Source: Roseiarcus sp963772555 (lineage in GTDB: Bacteria > Pseudomonadota > Alphaproteobacteria > Rhizobiales > Beijerinckiaceae). From it: a stretch of DNA of 64,000 nt. The DNA lies in contig CAVYXQ010000008.1 of NCBI GenBank assembly GCA_963772555.1, positions 62,001 to 126,000 of the forward strand, read 5' to 3'. The notes under the pieces were generated by a model. That model saw only the letters and a program-made list of their open reading frames with translations, searched no databases and had not been told where the DNA came from. A program made the translations under genes and the position numbers. Shown here piece after piece: positions 35,968 to 45,266 of the stretch; position 1 is the first letter of the stretch; every line of letters starts with the position of its first letter.

Positions 35968-37173
35968 TCAGGCGACTTCGAAAAGGCCGGCCGCGCCCAT
36001 GCCGCCGCCGACGCACATCGTCACCACCACATAGCGCGCGCCGCGCCGCTTCCCCTCGATCAGCGCGTGGCCGGTCAGCCGCGCGCCGCTCATCCCGTAC
36101 GGATGGCCGACCGCGATCGCGCCGCCGTCGACGTTGAGCTTGTCGTTGTCGATGCCGAGCCTGTCGCGGCAATAGAGGACCTGCACCGCGAAGGCCTCGT
36201 TGAGCTCCCAGAGGTCGATGTCGTCGAGCTTGAGGCCATGCGTCTTGAGCAGCTTCGGCACGGCGAACACCGGGCCGATGCCCATCTCGTCCGGGTCGCA
36301 GCCGGCCACCGCGATGCCGCGATAGACCCCGAGCGGCGCGAGATTGCGCTGGCTGGCGAGCTTAGCCTCCATAAGCACGCAGGCGCTCGCGCCGTCGGAG
36401 AGCTGCGAGGCGTTGCCGGCGGTGATGTTGTGGCCCGGCTGCTTCAGATGCAGTCCTTCGGTGAAGACCGGTTTGAGCCCCGCGAGGCCGGCGAGCGTGG
36501 TGTCGGCGCGGATGCCTTCGTCCTGCTTCAGCGTGACCGGTTTGTCCGAGACGGCGCCGGTCGCCTTGTCGACGGCTTTCATCACGCTCGGCAGCGGCGC
36601 GATCTCGGCGTCGAACCGCCCGGCGGCAACCCCCGCGGCGGCGCGCGCCTGCGACTGCGCGCCGAACTCGTCCTGCCGCTCGCGCGAGATCTTATAGCGC
36701 TCCGCGACGATTTCGGCGGTCTCGAGCATCGACATGTAGATGTCGTCCCGGTGCTCGACGAGCCACGGATCCTGGGCCCGAAAGCGGTTCGTCTTGTCGT
36801 TCTGCACCAGCGAGATCGATTCGAGGCCGCCGCCGACGGCGATGCTCATGCCGTCGTCGACGATCTCCTTGGCGGCGGTGGCGATCGCCATGAGCCCCGA
36901 GGCGCATTGCCGATCGACCGACATGCCGGCGACGCTGGTCGGCAGTCCCGCACGCAAGGCGGACTGGCGGGCGACGTTGTATCCGGTCGAGCCCTGCTGC
37001 AGCGCCGCGCCGATCACCACATCGTCGACCTCGCGGCCCTCGACCCGAGCGCGCTTCAGCGCCTCGGCAATGACATGGCCGCCGAGCGTCTGGGCGGGCG
37101 TGTCGTTGAACGCGCCGCGATAGGCCTTGCCGATCGGCGTGCGCGCAGTTGAGACGATGACGGCTTCACGCAT
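35968..37173 (-). CDS. acetyl-CoA C-acyltransferase (thiolase)
   Basis: The 401-residue thiolase carries the nucleophile Cys90 in VDRQCASGLMA, the motif GHPYGMSGAR (His near 357) and the second cysteine near 387 in MCVGGGMGAAG. It cleaves 3-ketoacyl-CoA or condenses acyl-CoAs. The GHP-Y-GMSG form is common in degradative thiolases of alphaproteobacteria; whether the substrate is acetoacetyl-CoA or longer cannot be told. It faces the same way as accA and the hydrolase gene. Confidence 0.92.
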   Translation of the reverse strand: MREAVIVSTARTPIGKAYRGAFNDTPAQTLGGHVIAEALKRARVEGREVDDVVIGAALQQGSTGYNVARQSALRAGLPTSVAGMSVDRQCASGLMAIATAAKEIVDDGMSIAVGGGLESISLVQNDKTNRFRAQDPWLVEHRDDIYMSMLETAEIVAERYKISRERQDEFGAQSQARAAAGVAAGRFDAEIAPLPSVMKAVDKATGAVSDKPVTLKQDEGIRADTTLAGLAGLKPVFTEGLHLKQPGHNITAGNASQLSDGASACVLMEAKLASQRNLAPLGVYRGIAVAGCDPDEMGIGPVFAVPKLLKTHGLKLDDIDLWELNEAFAVQVLYCRDRLGIDNDKLNVDGGAIAVGHPYGMSGARLTGHALIEGKRRGARYVVVTMCVGGGMGAAGLFEVA

Positions 37174-37512
37174 GGGGCTTCTCCTGTTTCAGACTTCCCC
37201 CACCCCGGCCCTCTCCCGCAAGCAGCAGGGCTGTCCGGGGAAGTTTGAAGGGCGATTCAAAATGTCGCGGCGCATGTCCCGCAAACCCGAGGTTTGCAGA
37301 AGGATTCCTTGGTGTTTTCCGTTTGTCGAGACTCAGAAAGTCGATGGCGGCACATGGGCTTGCCTCCTACCATATCCGCCAAAGTCCTGGAACCCATCGA
37401 CGGCAGCGGTTCGGGCGAACGGGGACGCCTGGCGCCACCTATGTAAGGGCTATGTCGTGGCCCACCCTTATCCGGCCTTCGGGCCGCCTTATCCCGCCTG
37501 CAGGAGGGAAAG
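37174..37512. other. intergenic region: REP fragments split by about 230 bp of foreign-looking sequence
   Basis: A CCCGGCCCTCTCCCGCAAGC repeat half (37205-37224) stops abruptly. About 230 bp begin at GGGCTGTCCGGGG (37229), and then a second repeat-like part appears (CCGGCCTTCGGGCC near 37472). The inserted part shows no intact gene and may be a MITE or IS remnant. Confidence 0.45.
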
Positions 37513-38466
37513 CTAGATCTTCCGCCCCATGGCGAGAAACTTCTCCGCCCGCGCCGACCGCAGTTCGTCGCGGGTCATGTTGCCGAGCGACCGGAACGCC
37601 TCGCTGATCGCCTGGCCGGTCGCAGCGACGGCGGCGGCCGGATCGCGATGGGCGCCGCCGACCGGCTCAGGGATGACGCCGTCTATGATGCCGAACCGGA
37701 GAAGGTCCTGGGCGGTGATCTTCATGCTCGTCGCCGCGTCCTGCGCCCGCGAGGAATCGCGCCACAGGATCGACGCCGAGGCTTCGGGCGAGGCGACGGT
37801 ATAGATCGCGTGCTCGAGCATCAGCACCTTGTTCGCGGTAGCGATGGCGACCGCCCCGCCCGAGCCGCCCTCGCCGATCACCACGGCGACGTTGGGCGCG
37901 CCGAGCGAGAGGCACGCGTCGATCGAGCGCGCGATCGCCTCGGCCTGGCCGCGCTCCTCCGCCTCGACGCCGGGAAAGGCGCCGGGGGTGTCGACGAGCG
38001 CGATCACCGGCAGGTCGAACCGGTCGGCGAGCTCGATCAGGCGGACTGCCTTGCGATAGCCTTCCGGCCGGGCCATGCCGAAATTGTGCTTGAGCCGGCT
38101 TTCGGTGTCGTGGCCCTTCTCCTGGCCGATGACGCAGACCGACTGGCCCTCGAACCGGCCGAGGCCGCCGACGATCGCCTCGTCCTCGCCGAAATAGCGG
38201 TCGCCGGCCAGCGGCGTGAACTCGGCAATGAGACCCTTGAGATAATCGGAGGCGCGCGGCCGCCCCTGCACCCGGGCGACCTGCGTCTTCTGCCACGGCG
38301 TCAGCGTGGCGTAGAGATCGGCGAGCGCCTTCTCCGAGCGCGCCTCGAGCTTGGCGATCTCTTCCTGAAGCGCCGGCGAATCGCCGTTCTCCGCCACCGC
38401 GCGCAACTCGTCGAGACGGGCGTCGATGTCGGCGACCGCCGTTTCGAAACTGAGATAGGTGCGCAT
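37513..38466 (-). CDS. accA: acetyl-CoA carboxylase carboxyltransferase subunit alpha
   Basis: The 317-residue protein matches AccA throughout: MRTYLSFETAVADIDARLDEL, a coiled-coil N-terminus, LTPWQKTQVARVQGRPR, VIGQEKGHDTESRLKHNFGM, RPEGYRKAVRLIELAD, VDTPGAFPGVEAEERGQ and GEGGSGGAVAIATANKVLML. It carries out, with AccD, the transfer of carboxyl from biotin to acetyl-CoA, the first step of fatty acid synthesis. ATG 38466 is the family start; the open frame upstream has no support. No accD is in the window. Confidence 0.95.
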   Translation of the reverse strand: MRTYLSFETAVADIDARLDELRAVAENGDSPALQEEIAKLEARSEKALADLYATLTPWQKTQVARVQGRPRASDYLKGLIAEFTPLAGDRYFGEDEAIVGGLGRFEGQSVCVIGQEKGHDTESRLKHNFGMARPEGYRKAVRLIELADRFDLPVIALVDTPGAFPGVEAEERGQAEAIARSIDACLSLGAPNVAVVIGEGGSGGAVAIATANKVLMLEHAIYTVASPEASASILWRDSSRAQDAATSMKITAQDLLRFGIIDGVIPEPVGGAHRDPAAAVAATGQAISEAFRSLGNMTRDELRSARAEKFLAMGRKI

Positions 38467-38584
38467 TGCGACCTTCGAGAGCGCCGCCCCGCCGCGACGG
38501 CGCGGGAAACTGCGGGCAGGCGGGGGTGAAGTCAAGGCGGCGCCGGCGCGGCGCGAACGGCGTGAGCGGGCGTATAGTGGGTCA

Positions 38585-39502
38585 ATGGCGTCGCATCCGG
38601 AAGCCCTCGATCCCTGTTTCATCCTCAACGGCAAGTCCGTCCATCTCGAGGCGGCCCGAGCCGCGATCGCGCGCGTCTCGGCCGAATTCGGCCTCGAACC
38701 GGAAATCGTCGTCACCCGGCGCGGCGACGATATGACGGCTCTGGCCCGGAAAGCGGCGGCAAGGGGCCGCTCGCCCGTCGTCGCCGGCGGCGGCGACGGC
38801 ACCGTCGGCGCGGTCGCTGCGGCTCTGGCGGGCACGGATATCCAGCTCGGCGTTCTCCCGATGGGCACCCTCAACCATTTCGCCAAGGACGCCGGCATCC
38901 CCCTGAACCTCGAGGCGGCGGTCCGCACAGCGTTCGCCCGCGAGTTTGTCCGGGTGGACGTCGGCGAGGTCAACGGCCGCGTCTTCGTCAACAATTCGGG
39001 TCTCGGCTTCTACCCTCATTTCGTTCGCCAGCGCGAGGCGCAGGAGCGTCGCGGTCATGTGAAAGGGGCGGCCTTCCTGATGGCGCTCCACTCAGTGGTC
39101 CGGCGCTATCTTCGCCTTCGCCTCGAGGCGCACTTGGACGAGGAGGAAGCGCTCGAGCGCGTGACGACGTTCCTCTTCGTCGGGAACAACCGCTATGAGA
39201 CCTCGGGCCCCAGGATCGGCATGCGCCCCCAGCTCGATTCCGGCAAGCTCTGGGTATGCACCGGGCCAAAACAAGCCCGCCGGCGTCTCCTGTGGATCGC
39301 GCTGAAGTCGCTGATCGGACGCGAGACCGGGGACGAGCTCGACATCTTCGAGGCGAAGGAGTTCACGGTCGATCCCGGAACCCCGCGGGCGAACGTCTCG
39401 GCGGACGGCGAAGTCAGCGTGATGGACGCGCCGTTGCGCTACCACATTTGGCCCGAGGCGCTCTGGCTGGCCGCGGCGAGCCGTGGTCGGCGGTCTTGTT
39501 GA
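38585..39502 (+). CDS. diacylglycerol kinase catalytic-domain (lipid kinase-like) protein
   Basis: The 305-residue protein has the DAGK/YegS motif AGGGDGTVGAVAAAL (residues 67-81), LGVLPMGTLNHFAKD, VFVNNSGLGFYPHFV and a C-terminal beta domain. These enzymes phosphorylate diacylglycerol or related lipids in the cytoplasm at the membrane. The ATG at 38585 gives the family N-terminus. It is divergent from accA across 118 bp. It is the last clearly ordinary gene before the island. Confidence 0.87.
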   Translation: MASHPEALDPCFILNGKSVHLEAARAAIARVSAEFGLEPEIVVTRRGDDMTALARKAAARGRSPVVAGGGDGTVGAVAAALAGTDIQLGVLPMGTLNHFAKDAGIPLNLEAAVRTAFAREFVRVDVGEVNGRVFVNNSGLGFYPHFVRQREAQERRGHVKGAAFLMALHSVVRRYLRLRLEAHLDEEEALERVTTFLFVGNNRYETSGPRIGMRPQLDSGKLWVCTGPKQARRRLLWIALKSLIGRETGDELDIFEAKEFTVDPGTPRANVSADGEVSVMDAPLRYHIWPEALWLAAASRGRRSC

Positions 39503-39600
39503 GGATCCCGGGTTCGGGACAATCGCTTCCGCCGGTTCGCCTGCCGCTCCCGTACGCGGAGGGTCCCCCTTTTCCCTGCGGGCCCTGCGGTTATATTCCC

Positions 39601-39735
39601 CCGTCGTTCGCTGACGAGGGCGGCAATAGCCGCACCAATCTCGGTTCGATCGAGGGGTATGATCGCAATGTGACTGTCGACGATATTGGCCGTATCGCCA
39701 AAGCGCTGGGCGTCGGCCTTGGACCCTTCTTCGGG
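39601..39735 (+). pseudogene. XRE-type HTH regulator relic
   Basis: In frame from 39601 the sequence reads PSFADEGGNSRTNLGSIEGY, then DRNVTVDDIGRIAKALGV. This matches the second half of a Cro/C1-type HTH (recognition helix, then the conserved IERG..N.SLDNI.RIAKALGV pattern). No start codon, first helix or further domain is attached. It is a broken fragment at the left border of the sugar island. The rest of 39503-39891 shows nothing else I can name. Confidence 0.6.
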
Positions 39736-39891
39736 ACAGGTATATTTAGCCGGCGGAGCCTGTCGTCTTGGCGATCACCGCTCCGCGACCAATCACGGTA
39801 TCAACCATCGCAGGAGCCTCCTGCCTGGTTCGTTTCCCCGACGCGCCGTTTTGCCCAGACTTGGGGAAACAATTTCCCGGCTGGAAAGCAC

Positions 39892-41016
39892 TCAGCTTAC
39901 AGCGTCCAAGATCATTTCGTAATCTTCCGCGGTTGGGGGGCGCGGGTTTGTCGGCGTGCTGTGGTCTGCAAGCGCCCGCTCCACGACAGAGGGGAACCGG
40001 TCGGGTCCGACGCCGAGTTCCCCTAGCGTGGGAGGAATCCCGAGGCGTCGATTGAGCGCATCCAGTTCGTCAGCTAAGTCGGCGCTGGCCGCAAGGCCCA
40101 TCGCCGACTTCAAGCGATCGATCTTGTCGCCGACGTGTGCGGCGTTGAAGCGAACCACTGAAGGCATCAAAATGGCGTTCAGCGTGCCGTGATGCAGTTT
40201 CAGATCGGACAAGCCGCCGAGAGCGTGACTGAGGGCGTGAACAGCGCCAAGACCCTTTTGAAAGGCAAGGCCACCTTCGAGCGCCGCCATCATCATCTCT
40301 GTCCTCGCCGTGAGATCGGAGCCATTGGCGACGGCGCGGGCTAAGTGGCGCTGAATGCGCCCGGCGCCATCGAGGGCGATCGCCTCAGCCGGGGGATTGA
40401 ACCGTGGAGAGAACAATGTCTCGATGCAATGCGACAATGCATCCAGGCCGGTTGCGGCGGTGAGCTTCGGCGGGAGGCTGAGCGTGAGCTCCGGATCGCA
40501 GATGATGCGCTTCGGGATGATGTAGGGACTGATGAAACCCAACTTCCGCTCGTCGGAAAGGGTCAGCAACGCGGCGCGGCCCACCTCGGCGCCCGTCCCT
40601 GCGGTCGTCGGAATGGCGATGACCGGCGCGACCGACGGCCGGATTCTGGTCAGCCCGCCGAAAATGGCGGCATATTGATCGAGCGGCGGCGGATGGGTCA
40701 CGACCAAGGCGACGCCCTTCGCCAAGTCGATCGGCGAGCCGCCGCCAACCGCGACGATCCCATCGGCGCCCGACTCGTTGTAGATGACCGCGGCCGAAAT
40801 AACCGCAACTTCAGTTGGGTTTGGCGGCACATCCAGAAATTGCGGCGCCCCCTCTGGCAGAAGTTCGCTGACGCGATCGACGACCCCTTGAGACGCCAGG
40901 CCCCGATCGCTGACGAGGAGGGGTTTCAAAATCCCGAGTCCAGCGAGCGCCTCCGGCAGCGTAGCGAGCGACCCGCTTCCGAACTCGATGTTGCTGAGGT
41001 AGAAGATTGCGCTCAT
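39892..41016 (-). CDS. iron-type (group III) alcohol dehydrogenase
   Basis: The 374-residue protein has the NAD-binding motif VGGGSPIDLAKGVAL and the iron-ADH helical domain with GLDALSHCIETLF, HALSHALGGLSDLKLHHGTLNA (metal His ligands) and PTTAGTGAEVGRAAL. Such enzymes reduce aldehydes or oxidise alcohols, often short sugar-derived aldehydes. Here it may handle a small aldehyde from sugar breakdown. It lies downstream of the SDR and LacI genes on the same strand. The start ATG 41016 gives MSAIFYLSNIEFGSG; a longer in-frame start is less likely. Confidence 0.9.
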   Translation of the reverse strand: MSAIFYLSNIEFGSGSLATLPEALAGLGILKPLLVSDRGLASQGVVDRVSELLPEGAPQFLDVPPNPTEVAVISAAVIYNESGADGIVAVGGGSPIDLAKGVALVVTHPPPLDQYAAIFGGLTRIRPSVAPVIAIPTTAGTGAEVGRAALLTLSDERKLGFISPYIIPKRIICDPELTLSLPPKLTAATGLDALSHCIETLFSPRFNPPAEAIALDGAGRIQRHLARAVANGSDLTARTEMMMAALEGGLAFQKGLGAVHALSHALGGLSDLKLHHGTLNAILMPSVVRFNAAHVGDKIDRLKSAMGLAASADLADELDALNRRLGIPPTLGELGVGPDRFPSVVERALADHSTPTNPRPPTAEDYEMILDAVS

Positions 41017-41136
41017 CGATAGCTCTCGAAACTCATCGCACCGGGGCATGCCAAGACGGCATGGCCCGCTCGGGCTCATCGTCACCGGCGTCAGTCAGCA
41101 TTGCGGCCGAGTTTTTAGCGGGCATCCATCGGAGGT

Positions 41137-41913
41137 TCAGATCCAGCCGCCGTCTACAATATAGTTTTGGTTGGTGCACATGCGGCTGTCGTCGGCGGCG
41201 AGCCATAGCGCCAGGCGCGCGACGTCCGCCGGTACAACCCGCTCTTTGAGGCACTGCGCTCGCTCCCGTTCGCGGTCGGACTCGGGCGTAAGCCAGCGGC
41301 CGAGCTGCCGCTCTGTCATTGTCCAGCCAGGGATCAGGCAGTTGACGCGGATGCGGTCCGGTCCGAGCTCGCGGGCCATGGCCCTGGTCAGGCCTTCGAT
41401 CGCGGCCTTGGCGGTCGAATAGCCGACCAGGCCGCTGAAGCCAGCGTGCCATGTAATCGAGCCCAGATTGATAACGGATCCGCCGCCAGCTGTCCGCATC
41501 ATCGGCGCGACCGACTGGATCGCGAAAAAGTGCGGACGGAGGTTGACGTTCTGCCGGTCATCCCAGTCGGCGACACTGACCGTTTCAAACCGGTGTCGCT
41601 CATCGTTTGCGGCGTTGTTGATGAGCGCCGTCACCGGTCCTAGCTCGTGCCCTGCAACTTCGATCGCCAACTGAAGCGCCTCAACGTCCCTCACGTCGCA
41701 CGGGATGTAATGCGGCATCGGCGAGCCTTCGGCGACGACGGTCTCCACCAAGTTTTTGGCCGCGGTGTCCTCGATATCGATGAAAGCGACGCGAGCTTGT
41801 TGTCGGGCAAACTGCCGCACGAGCTCGGCGCCGATCCCGGTTGCGCCGCCGGTGATGAACGTGACGCGGCCGGCCAAGCTCGGATAGCTTGCAAATTGGG
41901 AAAAGTCGGTCAC
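41137..41913 (-). CDS. SDR family oxidoreductase (sugar 1-dehydrogenase-like)
   Basis: The 258-residue classical SDR has the nucleotide motif TGGATGIG, NNAAN in place of NNAG, and the catalytic YxxxK in GYSTAKAAIEGLTRAM. The ending (MCTNQNYIVDGGWI) resembles bacterial aldose 1-dehydrogenases such as xylose, galactose or fucose dehydrogenases, which oxidise sugars to lactones. The GTG start overlaps the stop of the LacI gene by 4 bp, so the two are translationally coupled. The exact sugar is unknown. Confidence 0.85.
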   Translation of the reverse strand: MTDFSQFASYPSLAGRVTFITGGATGIGAELVRQFARQQARVAFIDIEDTAAKNLVETVVAEGSPMPHYIPCDVRDVEALQLAIEVAGHELGPVTALINNAANDERHRFETVSVADWDDRQNVNLRPHFFAIQSVAPMMRTAGGGSVINLGSITWHAGFSGLVGYSTAKAAIEGLTRAMARELGPDRIRVNCLIPGWTMTERQLGRWLTPESDRERERAQCLKERVVPADVARLALWLAADDSRMCTNQNYIVDGGWI

Positions 41914-43010
41914 GGCGTCAGTGTAAATTCGCCGGCTTCGTTCGCAAATCGAGGGCGCCGGTCGACAACGCCAGGGGGGCCGACTGTTTCGCGCTCAATC
42001 AGGGTAACTGCCAGCTTCACGCGCCGAGACCTTCTTTCCGGATTTGCGATCCTATCCAGCAGCAAATTGATGGCGCCTTTGCCCATGGCCGAGTAGGGCT
42101 GACGAACAGTAGTCAGCGTCGGCGTGACAATGGAAGCCCACGGGATATCGTCGAAACCTACCACCGAGACATCCGACGGCACATGAAGGCCCCGACCCCT
42201 TAGCGACCTCAAGACGCCGATGGCGATCAAGTCGTGGCTGCAGACGACCGCAGTAGCCTCCTGGCGGACGAGCTTATCCGTGATCTCGTCGGTGACGACT
42301 TCGGATGTCGGCGTGTAGAGCTCCCACGCGATTTCGGCGGCGTGACCAATTGACTCGAGAAAAGCTTTGCGGCGGATTGGAATGCATCCTGACCTGGGGC
42401 TCGACACAAGTCCGATACGCCGATGGCCATGCTTCAGAAGGTGCTGCGCGAGCATGGTCCCGCCAGCGACATCGTCTGCCCTGATCGAATCCATTCCTGG
42501 GACCGGATCGCCGACAATGACGGTGGGCACACCGAGGAAGTGAACCGGCGCGATGTTCTCCGTCGATATCACCCCTTCCACGGCATGGCTCTTCAATGTC
42601 GCGATATGCTGGGCGACGTCCGAGGGCGACCCCTCGGAGTCCACGAGCAGCAGGGCGTATCCTGCTTCGCGCGCCGCGGCCTGCACAGCTTGAGCCAGTT
42701 CGGGGAAAAAGGGCTGCCGGATATTCGACACCACCAGCCCCAAAGTCTGACTGCGACCGGTCCGCATCGTCTTCGCCGATTTGTTCGGATAATAGCCGAG
42801 CTCGTCGGCGATGCGGCGAACCTGCTCTCGGACCCCCTGGCTCACGGAGCCGCTATTGTTGATTACGCAAGACACGGTCTGAGCCGAAACGCCCGCAACC
42901 CTGGCGACATCTCCAAGGGTGACGACATTGGCTGCCTTGCGCGGCTTGTTCGCGGGGCCTGATGGAACGATGCTTGAGCGGTCCCGACTGCGCCCCGGCT
43001 TCCTAGTCAT
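41910..43010 (-). CDS. LacI family transcriptional regulator
   Basis: The 366-residue protein has a LacI-type HTH and hinge from about residue 30 (VTLGDVARVAGVSAQTVSCV, then LGYYPNKSAKTMRTGRSQTLG) and a periplasmic-binding-protein-like effector domain. A 29-residue basic extension precedes the HTH. It is the only LacI regulator in the island and is coupled to the SDR gene, so I infer that it controls the sugar genes through the AACGTT-core sites described separately. The ligand should be the sugar or a pathway intermediate. Confidence 0.92.
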   Translation of the reverse strand: MTRKPGRSRDRSSIVPSGPANKPRKAANVVTLGDVARVAGVSAQTVSCVINNSGSVSQGVREQVRRIADELGYYPNKSAKTMRTGRSQTLGLVVSNIRQPFFPELAQAVQAAAREAGYALLLVDSEGSPSDVAQHIATLKSHAVEGVISTENIAPVHFLGVPTVIVGDPVPGMDSIRADDVAGGTMLAQHLLKHGHRRIGLVSSPRSGCIPIRRKAFLESIGHAAEIAWELYTPTSEVVTDEITDKLVRQEATAVVCSHDLIAIGVLRSLRGRGLHVPSDVSVVGFDDIPWASIVTPTLTTVRQPYSAMGKGAINLLLDRIANPERRSRRVKLAVTLIERETVGPPGVVDRRPRFANEAGEFTLTP

Positions 43011-43074
43011 CGAGTGTCCATTCGAAAAGAGATCTCCGGCCCCCGCGATGCCCGTCTCGCCGTTGTTTCGCGGG

Positions 43075-43554
43075 TTATGCCGACTGCGGCTCCATGTCGT
43101 TGTTAAACTCGAGCAACTCGATGAGAGCTCCGAGCTGGGCCATCGTGTCAAAATATGCGTACCGGCCCCCGCCGTCAATAAAATTTCCCTTTTGTATCAG
43201 CTTGTGACCTTTTGACTCAAGGTAAGCTCCGCGCTTTGTAAGATTTCGTGTCTTGAACGCGATGTGGTGGAACCCCGGTCCCTTTATTTCCAGCACGTCT
43301 CGCCAAGCGCTTTTCTCTTTGCCGGGCTCGATCAGCTCAAGCTGAATGTTGCCAAACTCAATGAACCTTATTCGACATCCAAAACGAGCATGCTGGCCGT
43401 TGTAGATCGCATGCTTCTCGTCCGGCCCTAGATCGAGCGCCGGACCGGCCTCCACGCCGACAAGATCACTGAACCAAGCCGCTGTCTTTTCCAAATCATT
43501 CGTCACAAAGCAGAGCTGCATGATTGCGTTTTCGTCGAGTAAGCGCTTGTCCAT
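43075..43554 (-). CDS. VOC family protein
   Basis: The 159-residue protein has one VOC/glyoxalase module: MQLCFVTNDLEKTAAWFSDLVG, then FIEFGNIQLELIEPG, GPGFHHIAFKTRNL and GGGRYAYFDTMAQLGALIELLEF. It resembles methylmalonyl-CoA epimerase-like or sugar-epimerase-like VOC proteins, and His and Glu metal ligands are present. It lies within the minus-strand sugar gene run between LacI and an SDR, so an isomerase step in the pathway is plausible but unproven. Confidence 0.85.
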   Translation of the reverse strand: MDKRLLDENAIMQLCFVTNDLEKTAAWFSDLVGVEAGPALDLGPDEKHAIYNGQHARFGCRIRFIEFGNIQLELIEPGKEKSAWRDVLEIKGPGFHHIAFKTRNLTKRGAYLESKGHKLIQKGNFIDGGGRYAYFDTMAQLGALIELLEFNNDMEPQSA

Positions 43555-43596
43555 TTTTTTTCTCCTTGTTCGATTAGCCAGATCAGAGCCCGCGCC

Positions 43597-44364
43597 TCAG
43601 GCAATCGGTCTAAAGCTTCCGGTCGCGGTGTCAGGATCGAAAAAGCCGCCGCTCGTTGCGGCGGACATGTAGGGCAATTGCCCGATGAGCTTTTCAGCGA
43701 TTTCTTCAGGGCGCCGCGTGTCGCCGCTTCCGACGCGAGTCACCAAGTCGGGAACCCAAGTCTCGCCCATCGGACTGCGCGCGTGCGGCAGAGTCATGTC
43801 GGTGGCCACCAGTCCAGGGTCGGCCAGGTAGACTGAAACCTTCGAACCGATCCGACGGAGCTCATCAGCGAGGGCCCGGCTCAATTCCGCCACGGCGGCC
43901 TTTGAGGCAGCGTATCCGGAAGCGCCCGGCGGCCGGCCTCCGCCCATGTTGACGATGATCCCGCGGTCGGCGCGCAACATCCCCGCTAACGCCGCTTTGG
44001 TGACCAGAAAAGTGCCGCGAAGGTTCGTGCTGACGTCGTTCCACCACTCGTCGGGGTCGGCGTCCCAAATCGGCGCGAGGCTAACGAAACGCCCGGCGTT
44101 GTTGAAGAGGAGATCGAGATCCCTGCCAGGCGAAAAGTTCTCGGCAAAAAACCGATTCACTCCCGCCGCGTCACAGATGTCCAGAGCAGCGGTCAATATG
44201 CTTCCCTCGACAATCTCTGCGTCGTATTCCTTATGAAGTCTGCCGGAGTCGCGAGCGACCGCGTAGACAATATAACCGGCCCCCGCCAGCGCCCGTGTCA
44301 GGGCGACGCCAATCCCACGGCTGGCCCCCGTCACAACTGCTGTGGGTTTTATCCTTGTGCTCAT
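43597..44364 (-). CDS. SDR family oxidoreductase
   Basis: The 255-residue SDR has VVTGASRGIGVALTRAL, LLFNNAGRF and catalytic SGYAASKAAVAELSRAL. The C-terminal part (PYMSAATSGGFFDPDTATGSF) is unusual for an aldose dehydrogenase and closer to general SDRs acting on ketones. ATG 44364 is chosen; a TTG at 44391 is in frame. It is the first gene after the ABC permeases on the same strand. Confidence 0.83.
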   Translation of the reverse strand: MSTRIKPTAVVTGASRGIGVALTRALAGAGYIVYAVARDSGRLHKEYDAEIVEGSILTAALDICDAAGVNRFFAENFSPGRDLDLLFNNAGRFVSLAPIWDADPDEWWNDVSTNLRGTFLVTKAALAGMLRADRGIIVNMGGGRPPGASGYAASKAAVAELSRALADELRRIGSKVSVYLADPGLVATDMTLPHARSPMGETWVPDLVTRVGSGDTRRPEEIAEKLIGQLPYMSAATSGGFFDPDTATGSFRPIA

Positions 44365-44405
44365 CGCCGGGATTCCAGATTGAAGGTTCAAGTCAACGAT
44401 GGCTG

Positions 44406-45266
44406 CTAGCCTGTGATGCCGGACCGCGCCACTCCGTCGACAATCAGCCGATTGAAGATCACGTAGAATAGAATGACGGGAATCGCGGAGATCAGTGCGG
44501 CGGTCATGACAATGTTTGTCGGATATTTCGCGCCGATGGCAAAGTAACCAGCCACTTGAACACTAACAGGATACGCACTGCCGTTAGTAGCGACCACAAG
44601 CGGCCACAGATAACTAGCCCAGGCAAAAATGAAAGTCAATATGCCGATGGTGACGAGACCGTTTCTTGCTACGGGAATGGCAATCCGCCAGTACACAGCA
44701 AAATGGCTGGCGCCGTCGACCCGGGCAGCTTCGAACAATTCGCGGGGAATTGAGCGCATATACTCAGTAAGGAAGAAAAGAGCAAAGGCTGAGGCGGTTG
44801 AAGGCAGGACGATTCCTTGTAACGTGTTTAGCCAACCAAGCCCGACAACGATGCGCTGTGTTGGAATGATGATCACTGCCAGCGGCAACATCAGTCCGAC
44901 GAGGCAAAGCCCATAGAGAAAACGCCGAAAAGGAAACGTATAATGGGCAAACTCGTAAGCAGCCGCAGACGCGAATAACAGCACAAGCAAGGCCGTGACG
45001 GTTGAGTATTTGATTGAGTTTATGAAGGCTTGGGCAAACGAGCCATCCGAAAGCACTGTCGTCAGATTGGCGACGCCGCCTCGCAGTGAGGTTGGGTAGA
45101 GGCGCGGGCTCAATGATAGCGCCGACCCGGTGTCGGAAAAAACAACGTTGAACATCCACCAGATCGGGACGAGCGCGATCAGGCAAAGCACAATCGCAAC
45201 AACCCAGCGGACAAGAGTGCCGACGCCGACAGGGCTGACCGAGCTTCTTCCGAGGGCGCTAGGCAT
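44406..45266 (-). CDS. carbohydrate ABC transporter permease (MalG/UgpE type)
   Basis: This 286-residue inner-membrane protein has six hydrophobic helices and the EAA loop (EAARVDGASHFAVYWRIAIP) that contacts the ATPase. It belongs to the CUT1 (oligosaccharide) class. It overlaps the partner permease gene by 8 bp. The importer has no ATP-binding gene of its own in this cluster. Confidence 0.92.
   Translation of the reverse strand: MPSALGRSSVSPVGVGTLVRWVVAIVLCLIALVPIWWMFNVVFSDTGSALSLSPRLYPTSLRGGVANLTTVLSDGSFAQAFINSIKYSTVTALLVLLFASAAAYEFAHYTFPFRRFLYGLCLVGLMLPLAVIIIPTQRIVVGLGWLNTLQGIVLPSTASAFALFFLTEYMRSIPRELFEAARVDGASHFAVYWRIAIPVARNGLVTIGILTFIFAWASYLWPLVVATNGSAYPVSVQVAGYFAIGAKYPTNIVMTAALISAIPVILFYVIFNRLIVDGVARSGITG

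Noticed and set aside
44395..44400. An AACGAT core before the SDR gene
   Set aside because: The flanks do not match the TTTAACGTTCA form; a 6-bp match is expected by chance.
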